Positions 1 through 6,945 of a stretch of 6,978 bases of DNA are shown here, in pieces. The notes below the pieces were generated by a model. That model saw nothing but the letters and a program-made list of their open reading frames with translations. It had not been told where the DNA came from and did not search any database. Position 1 is the first letter of the stretch; every line of letters begins with the position of its first letter. The translations under genes and the position numbers were made by a program. This stretch comes from an uncultured Porphyromonadaceae bacterium (GTDB taxonomy: Bacteria > Bacteroidota > Bacteroidia > Bacteroidales > Muribaculaceae): positions 1-6,978 of the forward strand of contig CAMWRB010000062.1 in assembly GCA_947176545.1 (NCBI GenBank), given 5' to 3'.

Positions 1-746
1 CCTTTGGGAGTCTTCTTACCCCAGGGATTGTCAAAGTCCTTACCCATCAATATCATACCGCCACGAGGTCCGCGGAGTGTCTTGTGAGTGGTTGTTGTGA
101 CGATGTGTGCGTGTTTTACGGGATTCTCAAGGAGTCCGGCAGCGATAAGACCGGCGGGGTGAGCCATATCAACCATAAATATTGCACCGATTTCATCGGC
201 CAATTTACGGATGCGGGCATAATCCCATTCGCGGCTGTAAGCGGATGCACCGGCAATAATCAGTTTGGGACGTTCTGCGCGCGCTTTCTCCTCCATCTCC
301 TCGTAATTGACGCGACCTGTCTCAGCGTCTACTGTGTAGGAGATAGGCTTGTAATTGAGGCCTGAGAAGTTTACGGGGCTGCCGTGTGAGAGGTGACCGC
401 CGTGTGCGAGGTCCATACCCATGAATGTATCTCCCGGCTGCAGGCAAGCCAAAAAGACTGCCATATTAGCCTGAGCACCGCTGTGAGGCTGAACGTTGGC
501 CCATTCAGCGTCAAAAAGCTTCTTGGCACGTTCGATTGCAAGGTTTTCAGCCTCATCGACTACTTGACAACCGCCGTAATAACGGTGGCCGGGATAGCCC
601 TCGGCATATTTGTTGGTCAGGCATGAGCCCATAGCACGCATTACCTCGTCGCTGACGAAGTTTTCACTGGCGATTAACTCGATGCCACGACGTTGGCGAA
701 GATGTTCGCGGTCGATAATTTCAAAGATTTCGTTGTCTCTTTGCAT
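1..746 (-). CDS. glyA: Serine hydroxymethyltransferase, N-terminal part (runs off the left edge)
   Basis: GlyA is a cytoplasmic PLP enzyme that interconverts serine plus tetrahydrofolate with glycine plus 5,10-methylene-tetrahydrofolate, supplying glycine and one-carbon units. The frame is open from the ATG at 746 to the window edge, giving 248 residues; the family usually has about 410-430, so the C-terminal part lies outside. Visible family motifs are IELIASEN (residues 22-29), the [12 protein letters not shown] block (49-60), [17 protein letters not shown], the PLP-contacting Asp193 and His196 in VDMAHPAGL, and [14 protein letters not shown] with the PLP-binding lysine at Lys222. No frameshift or internal stop is seen. 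The start is chosen because [11 protein letters not shown] begins where the family begins and a promoter lies about 60 bp upstream. No Shine-Dalgarno is visible. It lies 231 bp downstream of nqrF in the same direction but has its own promoter, so it is probably transcribed separately. Confidence 0.97.
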   Translation of the reverse strand, partial: MQRDNEIFEIIDREHLRQRRGIELIASENFVSDEVMRAMGSCLTNKYAEGYPGHRYYGGCQVVDEAENLAIERAKKLFDAEWANVQPHSGAQANMAVFLACLQPGDTFMGMDLAHGGHLSHGSPVNFSGLNYKPISYTVDAETGRVNYEEMEEKARAERPKLIIAGASAYSREWDYARIRKLADEIGAIFMVDMAHPAGLIAAGLLENPVKHAHIVTTTTHKTLRGPRGGMILMGKDFDNPWGKKTPK

Positions 747-808
747 GGTATTATTTGATGATATTAACCGAAACTATTAGAACGTTCCGGCAAGGTTAGT
801 ATTTACGA

Positions 809-840
809 CAAAGTTAGGCAATTGCTGTGTATTTTGCAAA
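809..840 (-). promoter_or_regulatory. Bacteroidota-type promoter of glyA
   Basis: Read on the minus strand, TTTG (837-840) is followed by a 20-nt spacer and then TAACTTTG (809-816). This fits the known Bacteroidota sigma-ABfr consensus, in which a -33 TTTG and a -7 TAnnTTTG are separated by about 19-21 nt. I infer transcription starts near position 803, giving a leader of roughly 55 nt before the glyA ATG at 746. That is too short to hold a glycine riboswitch, and none is apparent. No start site has been measured. Confidence 0.75.
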
Positions 841-884
841 TTTTACCAATTTTTGCGCATAAAAAAGTGTATTCCGAATGAATT

Positions 885-901
885 GACAGCAGCGAGCTGT
901 C
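885..901 (-). terminator. Possible terminator hairpin after nqrF
   Basis: GACAGC (885-890) and GCTGTC (896-901) form a perfect 6-bp inverted repeat around a 5-nt loop, about 77 bp past the nqrF stop codon. On the minus strand a run of six T lies at 861-866, about 18 nt beyond the stem, which is further away than in a classical intrinsic terminator. The hairpin sits between the end of the nqr operon and the glyA promoter, which is where a terminator would be expected. The short stem and displaced T run make this tentative. Confidence 0.35.
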
Positions 902-977
902 TCGGTTCCGGTGTTACAATTAGAATTTACCGGTATCCCGCACATTTCATAAGCAAATCATTTTTCAGTGCGCCTGA

Positions 978-2264
978 CTATCCACCGAAGTTATCGTAGT
1001 GGATTTGTTCGGGCTCCACGCCTATGTCATAGAGCATCTTATTGACCGCGTTACTCATCGGACCGGGACCGCACATATAGAATTGTATATCTTCGGGCGC
1101 ATCGTGGTCTTTAAGATACTTCTCGTACATCACCTGATGTACAAAGCCGGGTGTATATGCTACACCCGCAGCATCGGCTGCCGGGTCGGGACGGTCAAGG
1201 GCAAGATAGAACTTGAAGTTGAGATACTCTTTCTCGAGTTCCAGAAAATCATTGAGATAGAAGACTTCATTGAGTGCTCTTGCACCATAGAAATACGACA
1301 TCTTTCGATTTCGCGTCTGCAATGTCTTGGTCATCCACATGATTTGAGCGCGCAAAGGTGCCATACCGGCGCCTCCGCCGACCCATATCATCTCGTCAGT
1401 GGAGTCGACTATCGGATGGAAGTCTCCGTACGGGCCTGACATCAATACTTTATCTCCGGGTTTAAGTGAGAATATGTATGATGAGGCAATACCCGGGCTG
1501 ACATCCATAAATCCTACTTCAGGTTTGGGTTTGAAGGGGGGAGTGGCAATACGGACAGTCAGCATTATTCGGTCACCCTCTTCGGGATAGTTTGCCATCG
1601 AGTAGGCTCGAACTGTCTCCTCATCATTGCGGCATGTCAGTCCGAAGAGTCCGAACTGCTTCCAGGAGGGGAGATATTCGTCGCCGATGAGCGCTTTGTC
1701 TATATCCTTGTCGTATGACATGGAATATTTCGGAATGCGAATCTGTGCATAGGAGCCGGGTATGAAGTCCATATGTTCCCCTTTGGGAAGAGCTACGATA
1801 AACTCCTTGATGAATGTTGCCACATTGCGGTTGGATATGACCTCACATTCCCATTCGCGGACATTAAGTGCAGATGCCTCCACCTTAAGCGTCATATCCT
1901 CCTTGACCTTTACCTGACATCCCAGACGCCAATGTTCGCGGATTTGTTTACGTGTGAAGTGTACCGCCTCCGTCGGAAGCATCTCACCACCCCCGGAGAG
2001 TACCTGTACTTTACACTGACCGCAACTTCCCTTGCCTCCGCATGCTGACGAGAGATGGATGTCATTGTTGGCAAGAGTCATTAGCAGCGATGAGCCGGAG
2101 GGTGTGCGAAGCACTTTGGCGTCATCATTGATGGAGATGGACACTTCGCCCGATTGGACGAGAAATCTTTTGGCTACCAGAAGCAGCGCCACGAGTATCA
2201 TCACCAGTATAAGGAATATGACGGCTGCTGCAAGAATCGAGGACCACTGTATAGCTGTGAGCAT
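978..2264 (-). CDS. nqrF: Na+-translocating NADH:quinone oxidoreductase subunit F (NADH dehydrogenase, [2Fe-2S] and FAD)
   Basis: NqrF is the electron entry subunit of Na+-NQR. It oxidises NADH on the cytoplasmic side and passes electrons through FAD to a [2Fe-2S] cluster. The 428-residue protein is slightly longer than the Vibrio form (about 407). Domains in order are: one N-terminal membrane helix (about residues 8-31); a plant-type ferredoxin domain with ligands Cys75, Cys81, Cys84 (CGGKGSCGQC) and Cys116; an FAD domain with RAYS (219-222); and an NADH domain with VGGGAGMAPLR (295-305), CGPGPM (398-403) and the terminal YDNFGG that packs on the flavin. All expected cofactor residues are present. 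The ATG follows the nqrE stop by 5 bp, so translation is probably coupled. No Shine-Dalgarno is seen. It is the last gene of the operon. Confidence 0.98.
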   Translation of the reverse strand: MLTAIQWSSILAAAVIFLILVMILVALLLVAKRFLVQSGEVSISINDDAKVLRTPSGSSLLMTLANNDIHLSSACGGKGSCGQCKVQVLSGGGEMLPTEAVHFTRKQIREHWRLGCQVKVKEDMTLKVEASALNVREWECEVISNRNVATFIKEFIVALPKGEHMDFIPGSYAQIRIPKYSMSYDKDIDKALIGDEYLPSWKQFGLFGLTCRNDEETVRAYSMANYPEEGDRIMLTVRIATPPFKPKPEVGFMDVSPGIASSYIFSLKPGDKVLMSGPYGDFHPIVDSTDEMIWVGGGAGMAPLRAQIMWMTKTLQTRNRKMSYFYGARALNEVFYLNDFLELEKEYLNFKFYLALDRPDPAADAAGVAYTPGFVHQVMYEKYLKDHDAPEDIQFYMCGPGPMSNAVNKMLYDIGVEPEQIHYDNFGG

Positions 2265-2269
2265 AATAA

Positions 2270-2884
2270 TCAGATTTTAATACCGAGGAAACTCATGAAA
2301 GCGATTCCCATGAGACCGGTTATGATAAATGATATACCGACTCCCTTCAGCGGACGCGGAATATTATTGTATTCAAGACGTTCGCGAATAGCTGCCAGAC
2401 ACACTATCGCCAGCAACCAGCCGATGCCTGAGCCGGCTCCATATACTGTCGCTGTCCAGGCATTGCTGAAGTCACGTTGCTGCATAAACAGAACCGCACC
2501 CAAGATAGCGCAATTGACGGCTATAAGCGGGAGGAAGATGCCCAATGATGAATAAAGCGCCGGTGAAAACTTCTCAATAAACATCTCAAGCATCTGCACT
2601 AATGCCGCGATTACAGATATGAACATGATAAGGCCAAGAAACGAGAGGTCCGCGTCGGCATATCGTTCGCCAAGCCAACTCAATGCTCCCGGCTGAAGGA
2701 TATAAGTATTGATGGTCCAGCATACCGGCAAAGAGACGATAAGTACGAATGTCACAGCCATACCAAGACCGAATGCCGTCTTGACATTTTTGGAGACAGC
2801 AAGATATGAGCACATACCGAGAAAGTATGCGAATATCATGTTGTCGACAAATATAGACCGTATAAACAGATTTAGATTTTCCAT
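2270..2884 (-). CDS. nqrE: Na+-translocating NADH:quinone oxidoreductase subunit E
   Basis: NqrE is an integral membrane subunit of Na+-NQR, paired with its paralogue NqrD in an inverted arrangement. In the known structures, two cysteines from each subunit hold an iron or [2Fe-2S] centre midway through the membrane, relaying electrons from NqrF to NqrC. The 204-residue protein matches the family length (about 198-205) and has about six hydrophobic segments. Both expected cysteines are visible: Cys25 in FLGMCSYLAVS and Cys125 in LIAVNCAILG. Other family signatures are SIFVDNM near the N terminus, the ALVQMLEM helix, LGIFLPL, and GSGIGW with LAAIRERL near the C terminus. It begins 13 bp after the nqrD stop and ends 5 bp before nqrF. 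NqrE is related to RnfA, but the complete nqrA-F set around it settles the identity. Confidence 0.98.
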   Translation of the reverse strand: MENLNLFIRSIFVDNMIFAYFLGMCSYLAVSKNVKTAFGLGMAVTFVLIVSLPVCWTINTYILQPGALSWLGERYADADLSFLGLIMFISVIAALVQMLEMFIEKFSPALYSSLGIFLPLIAVNCAILGAVLFMQQRDFSNAWTATVYGAGSGIGWLLAIVCLAAIRERLEYNNIPRPLKGVGISFIITGLMGIAFMSFLGIKI

Positions 2885-2897
2885 ATCTTAAATTTCT

Positions 2898-3512
2898 TCA
2901 GATATCCTTATTGCGGGAGCGGTGCACCCATATAATACAAGCCACGGTAATGAGTGCCATCGGAGGCAATATCATCATTCCGTTGTTTTGATACCCGTGT
3001 TCGTAAAGCCATTGAGGTATAATCTGATACCCCCAGAGTGTTCCGGAACCGAGCAACTCGCGGAAGAAGGCAACGACTATCAATATCCAACCATAACCCA
3101 GTCCGTTGCCTATACCATCGAGGAATGCCGGCCACGGGGAGTTGTTGAGTGCGAAAGCCTCCAGACGACCCATGATAATACAGTTGGTGATTATCAGGCC
3201 GATAAAGACTGAGAGCTGCACAGAGACATCGTAGGCATATGCTTTGAGAACCTGGTCGACAATGACCACCAGCGCGGCCACTACGACGAGCTGCACTATG
3301 ATGCGTATCGCGGTGGGAATGGTCTTGCGCATGGCCGATATGATAACGTTGGCGAATGCAAGCACGGCGGTAACGGATATTGTCATCACCACGGCCGGTT
3401 CGAGTTTGGCGGTAACGGCAAGAGCACTACAGATGCCGAGTATCTGGACGATTACCGGATTATCCTTGGAGAACGGATTTATTAGCGGTATGAGGGATTG
3501 AGGTACTTTCAT
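2898..3512 (-). CDS. nqrD: Na+-translocating NADH:quinone oxidoreductase subunit D
   Basis: NqrD is the membrane partner of NqrE. Together they hold the intramembrane iron/iron-sulfur centre that moves electrons across the bilayer within Na+-NQR. The protein has 204 residues and about six membrane helices, close to the family norm (about 205-210). The ligand cysteines are Cys28 in LGICSALAVT and Cys111 in GLIITNCIIMGR. DGIGNGLGYG and FFRELLGSG in the second half are strongly diagnostic. The ATG overlaps the nqrC stop codon by 4 bp (ATGA), indicating translational coupling. The start gives MKVPQSLIPLINPF, which aligns with the usual short cytoplasmic N terminus. It is homologous to RnfE of Rnf complexes, but the operon contains the NQR-type NqrA and NqrF, so the NQR assignment is firm. 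Confidence 0.98.
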   Translation of the reverse strand: MKVPQSLIPLINPFSKDNPVIVQILGICSALAVTAKLEPAVVMTISVTAVLAFANVIISAMRKTIPTAIRIIVQLVVVAALVVIVDQVLKAYAYDVSVQLSVFIGLIITNCIIMGRLEAFALNNSPWPAFLDGIGNGLGYGWILIVVAFFRELLGSGTLWGYQIIPQWLYEHGYQNNGMMILPPMALITVACIIWVHRSRNKDI

Positions 3513-4240
3513 CGTGTTTCTGTGTCTGAATGTGATAATGATTTAAGAAACGACGTGTATGGTTCGAGCGAGTTGTGCAACATATTCTGTACGCCGGTAC
3601 TCGTCACCGTACCACCACTTACTGCATTGACATATGGTGTGCCATCCTTGGGCTCACGTCCCGCCTTGACTACAAGGACTGAAGTGAAATCTCCCTGAGC
3701 ATTGAAGACATTCTTTCCGTCAAACTGTGAGGAAAATTCACGTTTCTCAATCTCGGCGCCGAGTCCCGGTGTCTCACCCTGGTGAGCGAAATATGCACCG
3801 TATATCGTGTCGCCGTTATCATCAAAGGCTACATATCCCCAGATAGGTCCCCACAGTCCCGCACCATACACCGGCAGGATATATTTTGTGCCGTTTTCTG
3901 TCGAACAAACGAAGACAGGAAGAAGTCTCTCACTCTCCGGATGTTTCACCTGTTCTCCGATATTTACGTCAAAGGGATTGGTGTCATCGTTAATGCGTTT
4001 GCCCGAAGAGTTTACTATGAATGAGTCCCGGACATGTTCATCATAGAGCACATTAACCGGTTTGTCAGCTGTCGGATAAATCCTTGCAGCAGCCAATATC
4101 TGCCGTCGGGTGTCATTTGCCATGTTTTCCACCTGACTCGGACGCAGTGCCTGATACACCAGTGAGAGAGTCACTCCCACGACAATAACCAACAATGCCG
4201 CATAAATGACGGTATATATATTACTTTGCCGATTAATCAT
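3509..4240 (-). CDS. nqrC: Na+-translocating NADH:quinone oxidoreductase subunit C (covalent FMN)
   Basis: NqrC carries a covalently bound FMN on the periplasmic side and relays electrons from the NqrD/E centre to NqrB. The 243-residue protein has one N-terminal membrane helix (about residues 8-29), then a soluble FMN-binding domain with GAGLWGPIWGY (126-136) and HQGETPGLG (153-161). The predicted FMN-phosphoryl threonine is Thr211 in SGGTVTS. The ApbE flavinylation consensus is Dxx(S/T)GAT; here it reads NAVSGGT (205-211), with Asn for Asp and Gly for Ala, so the match is imperfect although the acceptor Thr is kept. The gene overlaps nqrB and nqrD by 4 bp at each end (ATGA both times), as in a tightly coupled operon. 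The length is slightly below that of the Vibrio protein (about 257). NqrC is homologous to RnfG. Confidence 0.97.
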   Translation of the reverse strand: MINRQSNIYTVIYAALLVIVVGVTLSLVYQALRPSQVENMANDTRRQILAAARIYPTADKPVNVLYDEHVRDSFIVNSSGKRINDDTNPFDVNIGEQVKHPESERLLPVFVCSTENGTKYILPVYGAGLWGPIWGYVAFDDNGDTIYGAYFAHQGETPGLGAEIEKREFSSQFDGKNVFNAQGDFTSVLVVKAGREPKDGTPYVNAVSGGTVTSTGVQNMLHNSLEPYTSFLKSLSHSDTETR

Positions 4241-5451
4241 AATGCTGAGTCTTTACGGTAAACTATGCGACGCTTGCGACGCGCTATATTTCTCTCGACG
4301 ACACACCAGTCGATAAGCGGTGCGAAACAGTTCATCAGCAATACTGAAAGCATTGCACCCTCCGGAAATCCGGTGTTGTAGCAACGGATTATAATAGCCA
4401 CGGCGCCTACCAGAAAACCATATATCCATTTGCCGGTATTGGTGTGGCAAGCAGTCACCGGGTCCGTGGCCATAAAGACAATTGCAAATGCCAGACCGCC
4501 GAGACAGAACTGATGTATGGGAGAGACAAAGCTGACGGGATAGAGGGGAGTCGCAAATGCATGGGCAAGCCAGCCCATAGCCAGAGCTCCGGCCACAGCC
4601 GAGACAATAACTCTCCATGATGCGATACCGGCTATAAGGAGGATGACCATGCCGATAAGGATACAGAATACAGAAGTCTCACCCCATGAGCCGGCGTTAA
4701 GTCCCCAGAACATATCCATCCACGATAACGGTGAGCCATCTACTGCGGTGAGACGGACAGTATCTGACGAGAGTTGTGCGCCCTCAGCCAAAGGTGTTGC
4801 GCCACTGAACCCGTCTACAGGTATTCCGTCACCGAGGGTGACAAAAACATTGTCACCGCTCATCTTGGATGGATAGGCGAAGAAGAGAAATGCACGCGCC
4901 GTTAGGGCTACATTGATGAAGTTAAAGCCTGTTCCTCCGAATACCTCCTTGGCAAATATTACTGCAAATGCCACGGCAACCGCTATCATCCAGCAGGGAG
5001 TGTCCACGGGGCATATCATTGGTATAAGGAGACCTGATACGAGAAAACCCTCCTGAATTTCATGTCCTCGAAGTTGGGCAAAGATGAACTCAATACCCAG
5101 ACCCACCACGTATGAGGTGATTATCATCGGGAGAACGGCCCAAAGACCAAACAGGAACATATTCCATATTGACATGTCATAGGAAGTCCCGGTTGCCAGA
5201 CCATGCTGATAGCCTATATTCCACATGCCGAACAGGCAACAGGGGAGGAGGGCGATGATGACTGTTATCATCGTACGCTTGGAGTCGTTGGCATCATGGA
5301 TATGCACACCCGACCGGGATGTCTCATCCGGTGTAAAGAGGAATGTATAGAAACCCTCGAAAACCGAATGCAACGGTGACAGTTTTCCACCCTCCTCAAA
5401 CAAGGGTTTGTAACGGTCTATCCGTGCTTTTAATTTATTTCTTTTAGGCAT
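4237..5451 (-). CDS. nqrB: Na+-translocating NADH:quinone oxidoreductase subunit B (covalent FMN, riboflavin, Na+ path)
   Basis: NqrB is the largest membrane subunit. It binds covalent FMN and non-covalent riboflavin, contributes to the quinone site, and carries the proposed Na+ path. The 404-residue protein has a cytoplasmic N terminus (about residues 1-55, ending near HDANDSKRTM), followed by roughly ten membrane helices. The FMN site is a perfect ApbE motif, DGFSGAT (213-219), with acceptor Thr219. Other family signatures are EGFLVSGLLIP (134-144), AKEVFGGTGFNFINVAL (167-183), RAFLFFAYP and the later GSWGE. MATDPVTA and the NTGKWIYG segment near the C terminus are also typical. A strongly basic tail (RRKRR) follows the last helix. 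It starts 24 bp after nqrA and overlaps nqrC by 4 bp. The N terminus aligns with Vibrio NqrB, supporting the chosen ATG. NqrB is homologous to RnfD. Confidence 0.98.
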   Translation of the reverse strand: MPKRNKLKARIDRYKPLFEEGGKLSPLHSVFEGFYTFLFTPDETSRSGVHIHDANDSKRTMITVIIALLPCCLFGMWNIGYQHGLATGTSYDMSIWNMFLFGLWAVLPMIITSYVVGLGIEFIFAQLRGHEIQEGFLVSGLLIPMICPVDTPCWMIAVAVAFAVIFAKEVFGGTGFNFINVALTARAFLFFAYPSKMSGDNVFVTLGDGIPVDGFSGATPLAEGAQLSSDTVRLTAVDGSPLSWMDMFWGLNAGSWGETSVFCILIGMVILLIAGIASWRVIVSAVAGALAMGWLAHAFATPLYPVSFVSPIHQFCLGGLAFAIVFMATDPVTACHTNTGKWIYGFLVGAVAIIIRCYNTGFPEGAMLSVLLMNCFAPLIDWCVVERNIARRKRRIVYRKDSAL

Positions 5452-5475
5452 AGCTGTTGCTGAGATAGATATAAT

Positions 5476-6888
5476 TTATTGGTCCGCGCGAAGACGTTCG
5501 AGACCTTCGCGGATAATTTGCTGTAACGGTTGCTTGGATGTATCGACAAATTCAGGCAATGCGAAGTCTTCGGGTGCGACCTCATAGATGCCCAGATTTT
5601 CCATCCGGTCATAGTCCGAGACCATCGTGGCTTTCAACAGATATTCCGGATATATGTCAAAAGGAAACACACTGTCCAGTTCACCGGTCAATATCATTGC
5701 ACGATGACCTCCCAGCAGTCGTGTGTCAAAGCGGTATGTACGTTCGCTTTTGAAGAGTCCCGACGGGAGCATGCGTTTCACACTGAATTTATTCGGACTC
5801 ATAGACGCCCATCCCATAAATTCGTCGATATGCTCACCCTCTTCGATGATGCTGACCTGTCTGTACGGATACCTCAGATACCCTGAATTACGTTCCACAT
5901 TATAACCGGTGAGTACGTTGCCTGAAATTACTCGAAGTTCCTTATCCCGGTTGATATCAAATTCTGAAAGGAGTGACTGCATATCTGCCCCATATAGTGT
6001 CTCGACCAGATGAGGGTTGGAAACTTCCGGACCCGTGACGGCAATGACGGTCCGCATGTCAATCTCATTGGTGTTGAACAGATAGCCAATTGCCGCAAGA
6101 GTGCGTATGTCGAGAGTCCAGTATGTAGAACCTTTGGCTACCGGAGCAATTGCCGCAATCTGAGGCCCGACATTTCCGGCGGGATGAGGTCCGTCAAACA
6201 CGGTTATGACAGCCTTTTGGTTGGCAACAACTTCAAGCTGATTGGCCTGATTGGGTGCGCATCCCAGATATACAGTGCCATAAGTCAATGCGTCAAGTAC
6301 CTGAAGACCCTTGTATATGTCCTGACTGTCGATAGAGTTCATCAGCTCCGGAGCTCCGGGCGCTGAGTCAAAAGCAGTGATGAAGATATTGTCAGGTATA
6401 ATCTCGGCTGCCGGTACGACATCGAAGGGACGTTGTCTCATCATGGCCCACAATCCCGAGTGCTTGATAGCAGCGCGTGCCTTATCCTGAAATTGCAGCC
6501 ACTCAGCACTGTCGAATCGTTTACTGCGGTTACCGGCAGGGCCGAAGTCCGGGATAGAATCCGGCAATTCGATATTGACACATTCATCGGGACGACCTTC
6601 AGGTATTATCCGCATATCCAGTATATGTCTGCGGTCTCCGCGTCTGATATTTTCTACACGTCCGGCTACCGGTGACACCAGCTTGATATCATCATCCTCT
6701 TTCGCCTCAAAGAGTGGAGTGCCGACCACAACTTTATCTCCGGGAGCGGCAACAGGTCTCCAGCGATACCCCGGGAAGTCATCGGGAGTTATACCCACAG
6801 CTGCCGGAGTGACTTTGGTCAGATGGCTTGTTGCGCTACCGGGCACGGGGATATTCAGTCCTTTTTTAATTTTTACGATGCGGGACAT
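5476..6888 (-). CDS. nqrA: Na+-translocating NADH:quinone oxidoreductase subunit A
   Basis: NqrA is the peripheral cytoplasmic subunit. It sits against NqrB and contributes to quinone binding, where electrons leave the complex. Starting at the ATG at 6888 it has 470 residues, slightly longer than the Vibrio form (about 446). The N terminus, MSRIVKIKKGLNIPVPG, is the standard family start. A lipoyl-like barrel region (about 50-95) contains GTPLFEAKEDDDIKLVSPVAG. A Rossmann-like middle part with ITAFDSAP and an SLBB-type C-terminal part (AAIGYLF, ISGNVLTG) follow. An in-frame ATG at 6960 would add 24 hydrophobic residues, but that stretch contains the promoter and does not suit a soluble subunit, so I reject it. 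The C-terminal LPEFVDTSK segment lacks cysteines that I recall from other members. It is the first gene of the operon; the nqrB start lies 24 bp beyond its stop. Confidence 0.97.
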   Translation of the reverse strand: MSRIVKIKKGLNIPVPGSATSHLTKVTPAAVGITPDDFPGYRWRPVAAPGDKVVVGTPLFEAKEDDDIKLVSPVAGRVENIRRGDRRHILDMRIIPEGRPDECVNIELPDSIPDFGPAGNRSKRFDSAEWLQFQDKARAAIKHSGLWAMMRQRPFDVVPAAEIIPDNIFITAFDSAPGAPELMNSIDSQDIYKGLQVLDALTYGTVYLGCAPNQANQLEVVANQKAVITVFDGPHPAGNVGPQIAAIAPVAKGSTYWTLDIRTLAAIGYLFNTNEIDMRTVIAVTGPEVSNPHLVETLYGADMQSLLSEFDINRDKELRVISGNVLTGYNVERNSGYLRYPYRQVSIIEEGEHIDEFMGWASMSPNKFSVKRMLPSGLFKSERTYRFDTRLLGGHRAMILTGELDSVFPFDIYPEYLLKATMVSDYDRMENLGIYEVAPEDFALPEFVDTSKQPLQQIIREGLERLRADQ

Positions 6889-6914
6889 ATTCCGGTTATT
6901 TTGATTAGTATATG

Positions 6915-6945
6915 CAAAAATAACAATAAAAATGTTAATAATCAA
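6915..6945 (-). promoter_or_regulatory. Bacteroidota-type promoter of the nqr operon
   Basis: On the minus strand, TTG (6943-6945) is followed by a 20-nt spacer and TATTTTTG (6915-6922). This matches the Bacteroidota -33 TTG and -7 TAnnTTTG elements at the expected distance. I infer a start site near 6908, giving a leader of only about 20 nt before the nqrA ATG at 6888. The surrounding DNA is very AT-rich, which raises the chance of a fortuitous match, but the spacing and position are right and no better candidate is visible upstream. No operator repeat or Shine-Dalgarno is seen. Confidence 0.65.

Noticed and set aside
84..626. Open frames on both strands within the glyA region (84-365, 371-556, 393-626)
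   Set aside because: All lie inside the intact glyA frame, which carries the complete set of PLP-enzyme motifs for this part of the protein.
780..787. 8-bp palindrome GAACGTTC in the glyA leader
   Set aside because: It is short and isolated, with no second copy nearby. One such palindrome is expected by chance, so I do not call it an operator.
747..808. Possible glycine riboswitch upstream of glyA
   Set aside because: The predicted leader is only about 55 nt and shows no paired aptamer-like architecture; glycine riboswitches are much longer.
999..1439. 146-codon plus-strand open frame antisense to nqrF
   Set aside because: It lies entirely within nqrF, whose 428-residue product has every expected motif. 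The antisense translation has no recognisable domain, so it is a shadow frame.
2154..2555. 133-codon plus-strand open frame across the nqrE/nqrF junction
   Set aside because: It is antisense to two well-supported genes, its translation resembles no family, and no promoter or start signal is evident.
2270..5451. Rnf complex instead of Na+-NQR
   Set aside because: NqrB-E are homologous to Rnf membrane subunits, but the set includes NqrA and an NADH/FAD/[2Fe-2S] NqrF in the A-F order, and no RnfB-like ferredoxin protein is present.
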